This document shows, in pieces, positions 26,875 through 35,826 of a stretch of 64,000 nt of DNA. The notes below the pieces were generated by a model. It saw only the letters and a program-made list of their open reading frames with translations. It did not search any database and was not told the origin of the DNA. A program made the translations under genes and the position numbers. Origin of the DNA: Emticicia sp031378345 (GTDB lineage: Bacteria > Bacteroidota > Bacteroidia > Cytophagales > Spirosomataceae); contig JANNDY010000006.1 in NCBI GenBank assembly GCA_031378345.1, positions 119,770 through 183,769 of the forward strand, given 5' to 3'. The first letter of the stretch is position 1. The number at the start of each line of letters is the position of its first letter.

Positions 26875-28042
26875 AATAATCACGAATTTATGGTATCTGA
26901 AAAGCACTTTTTCTAAAACCATTTTAGGACTTTCAATACTTTTTTTAATAACATCTTGCGGCAGTAAAAAAACTACTGAAGAAGCAACTGACTCAACAGT
27001 AGCTGAAAGTTCGATTGCGAATTTGACCGAAAAACAAGTGCAAAGCATAGGTATTACGACTGGGACTTTGGAACAAAAGTCTTTTTCTACAATCTTGAAA
27101 GTGACTGGAAAAGTCGATGTTCCGCCACAAAACTTAATTTCGGTGAGTGTCCCGTTGGGAGGTTATTTAAAAAACTCTCACTTGATTCCAGGAATGTTTG
27201 TGCGTAAAGGCGAAAGTATTGCCATAATCGAAGATCAACAATATATTCAATTACAGCAAGATTTTTTGACGACACAATCGAAAATTAGTTTTCTTGAAAA
27301 CGAATATCAACGCCAAAAAGAACTCAATCAAAGTAAAGCAAGCAGCGATAAAGTTTTCCAACAAGCCGAAATGGACTTGAAATTACAAAGAATTTTAGTA
27401 AAATCTTTGTCCGAAAAACTAAAACTGGCAGGCATAAATCCCGAAAAATTGAATGAAAATATAATCTCGAAAAGCATCAATATTTACTCGCCCATCAATG
27501 GTTATGTGAGCAAAGTAAATGTCAATATTGGCAAATATATTTCTCCTACCGATGTGATGTTTGAATTGGTCAATACCAGCGATATTCATTTGGCTTTAAA
27601 GGTTTTTGAGAAAGATTTAGACAAACTTAGCATCGGACAGAAAGTAACAGCTTATACAAATACTTATCCCGACAAAAAATACCCTTGCGAGATTTTGTTG
27701 ATAGGAAAAAGTTTGAACGACGAACGAAATACAGACGTTCACTGCCATTTTGAAGTTTACGACAAAGCCCTGATTCCAGGAACTTATATGAATGCAGAAA
27801 TTGCAATCACGAATGCAAAATCTTATGTTTTACCCGAAGATGCCATTGTTAGGTTTGAAAACAAATACTATATTTTTGTAAAGAAAACAGCAACACAATT
27901 TGAAATGGTTGAAGTACAAATTGGTAATACCGAAAAAGGTTTCACCGAAATCATCAAAACTGAAAATCTGAATAACCAAACTTTTGTATTGAAGGGTGCT
28001 TATTCTTTGTTGATGAGCTTGAAGAATAAATCTGAAGAATAA
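26858..28042 (+). CDS. czcB: CzcB-type periplasmic adaptor lipoprotein
   Basis: 394 residues. After an N-terminal hydrophobic stretch, the lipobox LITSCGS gives a lipid-anchored Cys at about residue 33, so the adaptor is tied to the inner membrane. The barrel-sandwich/lipoyl half motif SVPLGGYLKNSHLIPGMFVR, the helical hairpin (~130-185) and the closing half PINGYVSKVNVNIGKYISP follow, then a beta-barrel domain. It links CzcA to the TolC-type channel. The gene order here (pump, barrel, channel, CDF, adaptor) is rearranged from the common adaptor-pump order but the set is complete. No His-rich N-terminal extension is present. Confidence 0.92.
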   Translation: MKNSVKIITNLWYLKSTFSKTILGLSILFLITSCGSKKTTEEATDSTVAESSIANLTEKQVQSIGITTGTLEQKSFSTILKVTGKVDVPPQNLISVSVPLGGYLKNSHLIPGMFVRKGESIAIIEDQQYIQLQQDFLTTQSKISFLENEYQRQKELNQSKASSDKVFQQAEMDLKLQRILVKSLSEKLKLAGINPEKLNENIISKSINIYSPINGYVSKVNVNIGKYISPTDVMFELVNTSDIHLALKVFEKDLDKLSIGQKVTAYTNTYPDKKYPCEILLIGKSLNDERNTDVHCHFEVYDKALIPGTYMNAEIAITNAKSYVLPEDAIVRFENKYYIFVKKTATQFEMVEVQIGNTEKGFTEIIKTENLNNQTFVLKGAYSLLMSLKNKSEE

Positions 28043-28137
28043 GTTGAAGCATAAACCTTTGTGCCTTATATTTACTTTAAACATTCATTATAAATGCGAT
28101 AAATCTTCGTAAATCGCAATTTATAAATGCTATAATT

Positions 28138-28977
28138 ATGATTTTAAGTGTTGAACATACATTGCGATATTCCTATTCAAAACCTGTTTCGCTGACACCG
28201 CACACGATTTATTTAACACCGAAGGCTTCGCCGAACCAAGAAATTGGGCATTATCTGCTTGATATTCAGCCAGTTCCGAATCTTTTGTTTAAAAATATTG
28301 ATGTAGAAGGCAACGCTCAGTTTGTTGCCTTCTTCAATACTCAATGTCAAGAATTGAGTATAAAAGCGAGTTTTGAAACAACTTCGAAAGAGTTTAACCC
28401 TTATCATTTCATTTATTTTCCTTTTGATGCCGAAAAACTTCCTTTCAAATATCCCGAAAAAGAACTTTCATTACTACAACCTTATTTAACACAAGAGGGA
28501 GTAACGACGCTTATTCACCAGTTTTCTCGCCAAATAGCCTCTGAGGCTAATTGGAAAACGACTGATTTTTTGATAAGAATTTCTAAATTTATCCGAGAAA
28601 ATTTTATTTATGAAAAACGCATCGAAGGTGCGGCAAATTCTCCCGAAACTACCCTTTTGAGTAAAGATGGTACTTGCCGTGATTATGCAGTTTTGATGAT
28701 TGCCGCCTGTAAATCGTTGGGCATTGCTGCCCGATTTGTGAGTGGTTATTGCTATGGAAGTGAACTGCAAGCCCACGAGCTTCACGCTTGGGTAGAAGTA
28801 TATTTGCCCGGTGGCGGTTGGCGTGGTTTCGACCCAACGGCGGGCGTAATTACTGATAATAAATATGTTACATTGGCTTCTTCTTCGCAAGCCGAGCTGA
28901 TAAACCCTATCACAGGAGGTTTTAGAGGCAATGCAAGCTCAATATTAGATGCTTATGTCAATATTATTCAAAAATAA
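28138..28977 (+). CDS. Transglutaminase-like protein of the Anbu/alpha-E group
   Basis: 279 residues. The N-terminal bacterial-transglutaminase domain begins MILSVEHTLRYSYSKPVSLT. The catalytic core has the Cys in SKDGTCRDYAVLM, the His in ELHAWVEVYLPGGGWRG and the Asp in FDPTAG, the complete Cys-His-Asp triad. It is probably cytosolic since no signal peptide is seen. Proteins of this group are partners of alpha-E, ATP-grasp and Anbu, whose genes are at 16572-18431, and the metal-efflux island lies between. It is separated from the adaptor gene by about 95 bases. The reaction (amide hydrolysis or crosslinking) is not settled for this group. Confidence 0.9.
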   Translation: MILSVEHTLRYSYSKPVSLTPHTIYLTPKASPNQEIGHYLLDIQPVPNLLFKNIDVEGNAQFVAFFNTQCQELSIKASFETTSKEFNPYHFIYFPFDAEKLPFKYPEKELSLLQPYLTQEGVTTLIHQFSRQIASEANWKTTDFLIRISKFIRENFIYEKRIEGAANSPETTLLSKDGTCRDYAVLMIAACKSLGIAARFVSGYCYGSELQAHELHAWVEVYLPGGGWRGFDPTAGVITDNKYVTLASSSQAELINPITGGFRGNASSILDAYVNIIQK

Positions 28978-29077
28978 TTTCTATTTTTGCTTGAAACGAA
29001 TATCTTTAATTTATTGATAACCCTAAACACTGAAATGTCAACAATCATTAGACATTTCTACAAGACAAACTTCTGAT

Positions 29078-30334
29078 ATGAGCATTAAATATAGGTTAAT
29101 TATAATGAATTTCCTCCAATTTTTCATTTGGGCGTGTTGGCTCATCACTATTGGAGCATACTGGTTTCAGAATAAAGGGTGGTCAGGGTCAGAATTTGGA
29201 GCTATTTTTTCTACAATGGGCATTGCGTCGTTGTTTATGCCAACACTCGCAGGCATCATTGCTGATAAATATATCAATGCCGAAAAATTGTATGCCATTC
29301 TACACTTTTTAGGAGCATTAGTTTTGATTTATATTCCGCAAGTTGATAATCCGAATGACTTCTTTTGGGCGATTTTGCTTTGTGTAATTTTCTATATGCC
29401 AACATTGGCTTTGTCGAACTCAATCGCTTATACAATTCTTAAAAACAATAATACAAGCGACTTGGTGAAAGATTTTCCGCCGATTAGAGTATGGGGAACA
29501 GTGGGTTTTGTGGTAGCTCTTTGGGTGATTAGTCTCACGCATAATGAAACCTCGTCTAATCAGTTTTACATTGCTGCGGCTGCTGCTATTGTGTTGGCTA
29601 TTTACTCACTTACTTTGCCCAAATGCCCGCCTTTGGCAGCTACAACCGAGAAGAAAAGTTTTGCAGAATTGCTTGGTTTAGATGCCTTCAAGCTCTTTAA
29701 AGATGCTAAGATTGCCATATTTTTCATTTTTTCGATGTTTTTGGGAGCTTCATTGCAGCTTACAAATGCTTATGGCGATACTTTTTTGCATGATTTTGCC
29801 AACGTTGATGCTTACAAAGACACTATTGCCGTAAAATTCCCTGCAATTATTATGTCGATTTCGCAGATTTCCGAAACCTTATTTATTTTGGCGATTCCTT
29901 TTTTCTTAAAGCGATTTGGTATCAAACAAGTAATGCTTATCAGTATGACTGCATGGGTTTTACGCTTCGGGCTTTTTGCTCTTGGAAACCCTGCCGATGG
30001 TCTTTGGATGATTATCTTGTCGTGTATTGTCTATGGAATGGCTTTTGATTTCTTTAATATCTCAGGTTCGTTGTTTATCGAAACGAACACAAAACCACAA
30101 ATTCGCTCATCGGCACAAGGTCTATTTATGATGATGGTTAATGGTTTTGGGGCTGTTTCAGGAAGTTTGATTAGCGGTTTTGTGATTCAAAAATACTTTA
30201 CTTTGGCAGACGGCACTAAGATTTGGCATAACATCTGGCTGGCATTTGCAGCCTATTCACTAATAATCACTATACTTTTTGCCATATTTTTCAAGCACAA
30301 GCACGTGGAAGAATTTGAGATAAAAAGGCATTGA
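29078..30334 (+). CDS. MFS transporter, nucleoside:proton symporter-like
   Basis: 418 residues with about 12 membrane spans. The opening IIMNFLQFFIWACWLITIGA and segment FPPIRVWGTVGFVVALWVIS match the NupG/XapB-like nucleoside:H+ symporter family, as does SAQGLFMMMVNGFGAVSG in the second half. It would import nucleosides across the inner membrane. No nucleoside-metabolism gene is adjacent, so substrate assignment rests on family resemblance. A strong terminator follows at 30353-30390. Confidence 0.85.
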   Translation: MSIKYRLIIMNFLQFFIWACWLITIGAYWFQNKGWSGSEFGAIFSTMGIASLFMPTLAGIIADKYINAEKLYAILHFLGALVLIYIPQVDNPNDFFWAILLCVIFYMPTLALSNSIAYTILKNNNTSDLVKDFPPIRVWGTVGFVVALWVISLTHNETSSNQFYIAAAAAIVLAIYSLTLPKCPPLAATTEKKSFAELLGLDAFKLFKDAKIAIFFIFSMFLGASLQLTNAYGDTFLHDFANVDAYKDTIAVKFPAIIMSISQISETLFILAIPFFLKRFGIKQVMLISMTAWVLRFGLFALGNPADGLWMIILSCIVYGMAFDFFNISGSLFIETNTKPQIRSSAQGLFMMMVNGFGAVSGSLISGFVIQKYFTLADGTKIWHNIWLAFAAYSLIITILFAIFFKHKHVEEFEIKRH

Positions 30335-30352
30335 TTTTGTTCTTTTTTGTAG

Positions 30353-30390
30353 AAAAACGACGATATTTTAAGAAATGTCGTCGTTTTTTT
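30353..30390 (+). terminator. Rho-independent terminator
   Basis: The 11-bp stem AAAAACGACGA / TCGTCGTTTTT ends in a run of eight T residues, 19 bases after the MFS stop. Confidence 0.9.
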
Positions 30391-30516
30391 TGCTTTATTG
30401 ATATTGCTTAAAATTCAGAAACTCTTGATAAGAAAATTATCAACGCAGATAATAAATTGATAAAAACAAAATAGTAGTTTTCTTCTCTTCGTTAATATTG
30501 AAAATCACAAATGATT

Positions 30517-31041
30517 ATGAAAAAACTTCTCTTTTGTATTTGCATTATTCTTATTATTTCGAGTTGTCAATCTTCAAATCACGGCTCAATTTTACCAAGT
30601 ACTACTAACGTAACTGATAAGATTGATGATTATAATGCACAGTTTAATTCAACTTTCACTGAAAGCCAAATGTATTGTTTGTATCTAAAAAGCACTGCCT
30701 ATTATATTGATAAAAATCGTACAAATAATGGGTATGAATTTTATGCTTTTATTGAAGATGAAGAAAAATATCAACAATTATTTACTTGTGAAACCCTAAA
30801 AACCCCTCTTCCGAAGATTGATTTTTCTCAAGATGTATTGGTGATTGGTTTCAATAATAAATGCAGTAATGCTGTGGGCATTAAGCAATATATAGTTGTT
30901 AATGACAATCAAAGTTTAACTATAAATATCGTAACCAAAGGGCAAAAAGAGGGCGGAATGGGAATTGGATTTATTACAAAAATTAGAAAAAAAGACAAGG
31001 CTGATATTCAAGTAAAATTTTATTATAACTACACAAATTAA
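30517..31041 (+). CDS. Lipoprotein of unknown function
   Basis: 174 residues from the second of two in-frame ATGs (30511 and 30517). The signal MKKLLFCICIILIISSCQ carries a lipobox with Cys at position 17, so the protein is lipid-anchored. The central part (residues ~65-160) contains YEFYAFIEDEEKYQQLF and LPKIDFSQDVLVIGFNNKCS, loosely like the PrcB C-terminal fold, but this is weak. It lies alone between a terminator and a convergent methyltransferase gene. About 175 bases upstream of it are A/T-rich without a recognised promoter. Confidence 0.6.
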   Translation: MKKLLFCICIILIISSCQSSNHGSILPSTTNVTDKIDDYNAQFNSTFTESQMYCLYLKSTAYYIDKNRTNNGYEFYAFIEDEEKYQQLFTCETLKTPLPKIDFSQDVLVIGFNNKCSNAVGIKQYIVVNDNQSLTINIVTKGQKEGGMGIGFITKIRKKDKADIQVKFYYNYTN

Positions 31042-31066
31042 TAATAAGCTCTTGGCTATCAGTACG

Positions 31067-31858
31067 TTAAGGCATTTGTTCTTTCCTAAAAACTCCACAA
31101 AAATGCTTGTGCAAAAGCACCGTTTGATTAGTATTGAGTGCGTGTTGCTCATGCAAAATTATTTTTTCTTGCAAATTTGAAGTTTTTCTAACCAATCTTT
31201 TACAAGTACGAAACGAACGAAAATGCAGAAATAAACCAAAGAAAAAATACCAAAGCAATGAGCTAATACTCAACTGATTTTTATAAACTTTCTCCAAATG
31301 CAAACCAGCCAAACCTGCTAAAGTGCGTAGCCGTTGAGCATTGCACAAAAACACTCGTCCGTTATAAATATGTGTGTCGTCGTAGCCAATTACACTTGCT
31401 TCATTTGGCAAAAACATATCGCTTCGCTCTGCCTCTGTCCAGAGGTTTGCCATGCGTCCGCTGAGGCTGCTATTATTGGGTTTTGTGATGATTAAAATGC
31501 CATTGGGCTTTAAGATTCGAGAGAGTTCTCCAAGAAGAAATTGTTGATTTGGAATATGCTCAATAGTTTCCATCAAAAGCACATAATCTACCTTATTAGA
31601 CTCTATGGGAAGCTTATTATCTAAATCAATGGGTGAACAGTTCAAATTTTTGCTCTTGAAAACTTCGGGATATTTGTCAAAAGCACTCACTTTTGCACCT
31701 GCCTCATGCCAAAGATTTGCCACATATCCCGACCCTGCCGACATCTCAAAAACGACTTTTTCACGTACATCATTTTCTGAAAGATAACGATGGATAAACT
31801 CCAAAGCATTGCCTTTTGAATGTGGAACAAGTTTAATCTGTTCTTTGATTTTTGACAT
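31067..31858 (-). CDS. Class I SAM-dependent methyltransferase
   Basis: 263 residues. The SAM-binding motif I reads VVFEMSAGSGYVANLWHEAG, followed by an acidic end of strand 2 (VSAFDKYPE), motif post-I and VDYVLLMETIEHIPNQQFLL with LKPNGILIITKPN. The fold is that of Methyltransf_11/UbiE-like enzymes. The substrate is unknown. It begins five bases after a GT2 glycosyltransferase on the same strand and is close to a DegT aminotransferase, so a surface polysaccharide or glycan modification role is plausible. The C-terminal ~70 residues are basic with a hydrophobic patch (LLWYFFFGLFLHF), perhaps membrane-associated. Confidence 0.82.
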   Translation of the reverse strand: MSKIKEQIKLVPHSKGNALEFIHRYLSENDVREKVVFEMSAGSGYVANLWHEAGAKVSAFDKYPEVFKSKNLNCSPIDLDNKLPIESNKVDYVLLMETIEHIPNQQFLLGELSRILKPNGILIITKPNNSSLSGRMANLWTEAERSDMFLPNEASVIGYDDTHIYNGRVFLCNAQRLRTLAGLAGLHLEKVYKNQLSISSLLWYFFFGLFLHFRSFRTCKRLVRKTSNLQEKIILHEQHALNTNQTVLLHKHFCGVFRKEQMP

Positions 31859-31863
31859 AATTC

Positions 31864-32769
31864 TCAGGAAATATCAACAGGTTTTGACTTAAATTTCACT
31901 TTCCATCTATCAATTTGCTTTTTGAATTTAAGCGTGAAATTTTCTTCGGGGTCAGGCAATTTTCCCAGAAACTTTGTGCCGATTTTCAAGTAATTTTTGA
32001 AAAAAGTATTGCTACTGAGTCCCCATTTCAAAATAAATTCTGTTCTGCCGTCATTGCGTTTTACTCGTCCTGTGCTTCGGCTTCCAAAATGATAAACCCG
32101 ACTTTTGCCAAGTCCTTTATAATATCTTGTGCCATAGTGCCATAGTTTTATCATAAAATCAGGGTCGCTGTACATTCCAGGAAAAAACTCTATGCTCAAA
32201 CCTCCCACAGCTCTATAAACAAAAGTTGGCAGCACCATTGGGTACCATTGGCTGCCGTTCCAATCTTCTTTTGGATAAGTGGCATATTCGGCAAGGAATT
32301 TTACTTCGTCGAATTCTGATGGGTGCGTTCCGAAGTCCTTATTGGCAATTACACAGGCATTTCCTTTATCGAAAGGCTCAATCATTGTGCCGCTGATGCA
32401 CCATTTATCGTCTTGCTGTTTTTCTATTTCTTCAAATAAATAGACATCCCAGTCGGGACACAGATACATATCATCATCAATAAAAACCAAATATTCGGCA
32501 AGGGCCAAGTGAGAAGCGGCATTAAAACCATAGCAAACGCCCGAATTTTGACTGCTTTTTGTATAAGAAATGTCGTTTTGGCTCAAAACCCATTCCTCCG
32601 AGCCATCGTTTCCTTCATTGATATGTACTATGATTTGATGCTGGAATTTGCTGTTTTTTCTGATACTTTCAACAACACATTTCAGATAAGCAAGGTTATT
32701 CCATGAAGGAATAAGAATAGAAAATACAGGAGAAAAAGGTAGCGAAACTCGCTTATAAATAAAATCCAT
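31864..32769 (-). CDS. Glycosyltransferase family 2
   Basis: 301 residues with a GT-A fold. It opens FSILIPSWNNLAYLKCVVES, carries the metal-binding acidic motif in YLVFIDDDMYL and an acceptor-side FFPGMYSDPDFMIKLWHYG. It would transfer a nucleotide-activated sugar in the cytosol to a lipid or protein acceptor. It directly precedes the methyltransferase (four bases apart) and is separated from the DegT aminotransferase by a period-7 hairpin (32774-32833). The three together suggest a small glycan-decoration cluster. There is no membrane span, so it is probably soluble or peripheral. Confidence 0.88.
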   Translation of the reverse strand: MDFIYKRVSLPFSPVFSILIPSWNNLAYLKCVVESIRKNSKFQHQIIVHINEGNDGSEEWVLSQNDISYTKSSQNSGVCYGFNAASHLALAEYLVFIDDDMYLCPDWDVYLFEEIEKQQDDKWCISGTMIEPFDKGNACVIANKDFGTHPSEFDEVKFLAEYATYPKEDWNGSQWYPMVLPTFVYRAVGGLSIEFFPGMYSDPDFMIKLWHYGTRYYKGLGKSRVYHFGSRSTGRVKRNDGRTEFILKWGLSSNTFFKNYLKIGTKFLGKLPDPEENFTLKFKKQIDRWKVKFKSKPVDIS

Positions 32770-32773
32770 TTTT

Positions 32774-32833
32774 GGAGTGTAGAGTTAAGAGTGTAAAGTG
32801 TAGAGTTGAATCACTCTTAACTCTACACTCCAC
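32774..32833. repeat. Period-7 repeat forming a hairpin
   Basis: Units GTGTAGA, GTTAAGA, GTGTAAA, GTGTAGA, GTTGAAT, then the complementary CTCTTAACTCTACACTCC. It fills the whole gap between the DegT and GT2 genes. Confidence 0.85.
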
Positions 32834-32841
32834 ATTTATTT

Positions 32842-33990
32842 TCACCAACCTTTTTTGAGTACGTGGGCAATATAATGTACATCTTCTTCTGTAACTTTGG
32901 CATGAAGTGGTAGCACCAAATAACGCTCTTCGATGGCATCCATTTTGGGGAATTGCCCATGTGTTTTTCCGCCAAAAATCGTATATCTATCATTTCGATA
33001 ATGCACTTGTCCCGACTCAATGCCATGCTCACGAAGATGTTTCATCAAGGCTTCTCGGTATTCCACTTCGGCCGTAAGTAGCCAAGCTGCGTGTTCACGG
33101 TCGGTATATTCTTGCCCAATAACACGAATACCTTTCACATCTTTCAATAATTCACAATAAAGGCGATAAAGTTTTTGACGATGTGCCAAATGTTCATCAA
33201 ACTCTTCCATTGCAGCCAGTCCAATGCTTGCAGCAATGTCAGTCATTTGGTATTTATAGCCAACTTCTGTTATGTCATTTTCCCAAATACCTTTTTGTTT
33301 GCTACTACGGTCAATGCCAAACCAACGCAAACGCTTGGCTTTTTCAACTAAAGATTTGTCTTTAACAACCAACATTCCACCATCGCCAGTTGTGATGTGC
33401 TTGATTGCTTGAAACGAAAACATTGAAAAATCACTTTGACTACCAATAAATTCTCCTTTGTATTTTGCTCCAACAGCGTGTGCAGCGTCTTCAATGACAG
33501 CGATATTGTGTTTTTTGCCTAAAGCCCAAAGCTCGTCCATGTCGCAAGGCAAACCGCCATAATGTACACAAACAATTGCTTTTGTTTTGGGCGTAATGAG
33601 CTTGGCTACGTGTTCGACATCAATATTGAGGTTTGCATCAATATCAGCAAAAACGATTTTTACACCCATGTACAAAAATGGGATATTGGTTGCAGTACAA
33701 GTAAAAACAGGGGCAATTACTTCATCACCTTCTTTCAAATCAGCTAATAAATATGCCAAATGCAGGGCATCTGTGCCTGAGCCAACTGCCAAACTTTTGC
33801 AGGGCGAAGTGAATTTCGCTTCGAAGTTATTTTCAAATTCATCAACTCTTGGTCCTTGTCCAATCCAGCGAGTATTTAGCACTTCAGTTACATACAAAGC
33901 AGCTTTAGCAGGAATATTTGGATGGAACAACACAATGCCGTCTCCTGTATCCATGACAGGAAACTCATTCATGGGCTTTTCAGCAGTCAT
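32842..33990 (-). CDS. DegT/DnrJ/EryC1-type PLP aminotransferase
   Basis: 382 residues. The PLP lysine is K197 in SFQAIKHITTGDGGML, with the cofactor-binding Asp in AVIEDAAHAVGAKYKG (D168) and the phosphate-binding SGTDALHLAYLL. Such enzymes aminate nucleotide-linked keto-sugars for surface glycans. The sequences FHPNIPAKAALYVTEVLNTRWIGQGPRVDEFE near the N-terminus fit the family. Three Met codons near the start (residues 1, 7, 13) leave the exact start open. The neighbours are glycosyltransferase and methyltransferase genes on the same strand, supporting a sugar-modification role. Confidence 0.88.
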   Translation of the reverse strand: MTAEKPMNEFPVMDTGDGIVLFHPNIPAKAALYVTEVLNTRWIGQGPRVDEFENNFEAKFTSPCKSLAVGSGTDALHLAYLLADLKEGDEVIAPVFTCTATNIPFLYMGVKIVFADIDANLNIDVEHVAKLITPKTKAIVCVHYGGLPCDMDELWALGKKHNIAVIEDAAHAVGAKYKGEFIGSQSDFSMFSFQAIKHITTGDGGMLVVKDKSLVEKAKRLRWFGIDRSSKQKGIWENDITEVGYKYQMTDIAASIGLAAMEEFDEHLAHRQKLYRLYCELLKDVKGIRVIGQEYTDREHAAWLLTAEVEYREALMKHLREHGIESGQVHYRNDRYTIFGGKTHGQFPKMDAIEERYLVLPLHAKVTEEDVHYIAHVLKKGW

Positions 33991-34299
33991 AAATAATAGT
34001 GATTAAAGGTTTATATCTACTTAGTGATTTTTTTAACACGTTTTATATTCCTAATAAATAGCCGACGAAGCGGTTAATCAATATTATCTTTTGATTAAAT
34101 TTTATAGGATAACAAATTTAATAGATATTTTATTGCTTTTCTACATATTTCATTAATATATCTTATTTTTTAGTCTGTTAGTCTATGTTTTCAGTAGATT
34201 AAACGTAGAAAATTTATTAGTAAATGATAAGAAAAATTAATTATATAATTGAAAATGCAGATAAAACATTCTATATCTTGATGATCTTTTTAAATTTTT

Positions 34300-34351
34300 C
34301 ATTGCGGAACGCCGCTTGCTACTTTCGTCATTATACATTGCGGAACGCCGC
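34300..34351. repeat. Direct repeat containing a small palindrome
   Basis: CATTGCGGAACGCCGC occurs at 34300-34315 and again at 34336-34351. The core GCGG-AACG-CCGC is palindromic, and a similar core with TTCG in the loop is at 59259-59270. The surrounding gap 33991-34365 is otherwise A/T-rich with no gene or promoter I can support. Confidence 0.7.
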
Positions 34352-34365
34352 CCGCTTCATTTTTT

Positions 34366-35646
34366 TCAAGTCTTTCTTTTCTTCTTTTTTGCTGATGGAA
34401 AAAGTACATTATTCAGTATAAGGCGATAGCCTGGAGAGTGCGGAAAAAGATTCAAATCGGTAGGGGTTCGGTGAAAACCTTGCCGCCCTTCGGGGTCGTG
34501 TCCGCCATAAAAAACGAATTGTCCAAGACCCAATTCTCCATAAATATAGCGGTTAGATTCTGGGCTATCACCCATGACAAGGATATTTGGTTTGACCGTA
34601 CTTTTTTTGAAAGCTGAAGTTTGACCCATAAAATCACGAATCAAATGTTCGTGATTTTGGGTAAGCATGGCAGGAATAAAGTCCCATTTTGCTGAAAAAC
34701 TAAACAAATCGAAAAAACTATTGCTTTCTTCATCAAATCTTCCTGACGAAACATTGATGTCGGAAAATGACATTCCGCCACCTCTGCCCCCCCAGCCTCT
34801 GTCATAGCCGTCTCCTTCATTCAGATACAAAGTAAAATCATGAAAAGCAAGGGTTTTACTAAAATCTAATTTCGCCTGAGCATTATCATCAATATCATCA
34901 CCATCAAAGCGGCTACTTACAATGTCGGTGTTTTCGGCAGAAAGTGCAATGTCTAAAGTTTCTGCTCCCGAACACATGGCAAATAGATAGCCCCCACCCA
35001 TGCAAAATGCCTTGATGGTTTTGGCAACGTCTAATTTTAGTTTTGAAACTTTCGGGTACTTGAATCTTGCTGCAATATCTTCTTGGGCTTTGATATCTTT
35101 GGCACTCATTCTACGCATATTTTTGCCAAATTGCCCTGTAAAATCTTCATGGTGAAGATGTAGCCAGTCATATTTTGCCAAATCACCTCTCAGGATTTCT
35201 TCGTCATAGACCATTTCGAAAGGGATTTCGGCATATTTTAGCACCAAAAGAACTGCATCAGTATCTTCAAAAGAAGCAAGACTTACTTTTGAAGGCGTAT
35301 AAACGGCGATTCGGGCAGCTTTGTGGAGTTTCATTACCTCCATATTTACATCAGGATTGGCAATTTCTCGAGTCAATGTAAGTACATCGGCATTTGAAAT
35401 AATTTCAAAAGAAACGCCACGAACCAAACATTCTTTGTGAAGATTTGCCGAATAATTTATCAAAAAACTCCCGCCACGATAGTTGATAAGCCAGTCGATT
35501 TCAGTGTCGGCTTTGAGAGTAATGTAGGCAATCCCGTAGGCTTTCAGATGATTTGTTTGGGCATCGTCCATCGGAATAAGAATGGAGTTGGCAAAAGTTT
35601 GCCACGAAACCAAGAAAACAAGCAGATGTAAAAGGCGTTTAGACAT
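34366..35646 (-). CDS. Exported protein with glutamine-amidotransferase-like fold
   Basis: 426 residues with a signal peptide (MSKRLLHLLVFLVSWQTFAN). It continues SILIPMDDAQTNHLKAYGIA, a start I associate with Bacteroidota proteins often labelled 'asparagine synthetase B', though no synthetase domain is visible. The middle holds AFCMGGGYLFAMCSGAETLD (Cys225), resembling the nucleophile elbow of class I amidotransferase-like or ThuA-like folds. A Gly/Arg-rich loop (DRGWGGRGGGMSF) and the ending YGGHDPEGRQGFHRTPTDLN are notable. The C-terminus is a run of basic residues (KKKKRK). An export location would be odd for an amidotransferase, so the function is left open. Confidence 0.6.
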   Translation of the reverse strand: MSKRLLHLLVFLVSWQTFANSILIPMDDAQTNHLKAYGIAYITLKADTEIDWLINYRGGSFLINYSANLHKECLVRGVSFEIISNADVLTLTREIANPDVNMEVMKLHKAARIAVYTPSKVSLASFEDTDAVLLVLKYAEIPFEMVYDEEILRGDLAKYDWLHLHHEDFTGQFGKNMRRMSAKDIKAQEDIAARFKYPKVSKLKLDVAKTIKAFCMGGGYLFAMCSGAETLDIALSAENTDIVSSRFDGDDIDDNAQAKLDFSKTLAFHDFTLYLNEGDGYDRGWGGRGGGMSFSDINVSSGRFDEESNSFFDLFSFSAKWDFIPAMLTQNHEHLIRDFMGQTSAFKKSTVKPNILVMGDSPESNRYIYGELGLGQFVFYGGHDPEGRQGFHRTPTDLNLFPHSPGYRLILNNVLFPSAKKKKRKT

Positions 35647-35771
35647 AGCTTCAATAGTTTAGAATTCAATCAAATATAATTGATTGTTTTGAATAAATTC
35701 TAAAGTTTGTGATTTTTTATGCACTGATAGTCAGGGGTTTAGATGGGGTTTTAGTTTTTTGAAAAAATAAG

Positions 35772-35818
35772 ATTAACCATGTAAAATGAAATTTGAAATT
35801 GCAATTTACATGGTTAAT
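35772..35818 (-). terminator. Hairpin terminator after the YdeI-like gene
   Basis: ATTAACCATGTAAA pairs perfectly with TTTACATGGTTAAT across a 19-base loop, nine bases beyond the stop of the minus-strand YdeI-like gene. Confidence 0.65.
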
Positions 35819-35826
35819 TAAAAAAT

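Noticed and set aside
34366..35646. Asparagine synthetase
   Set aside because: Only the N-terminal phrase recalls proteins given that label; there is a signal peptide and no ATP-pyrophosphatase domain.
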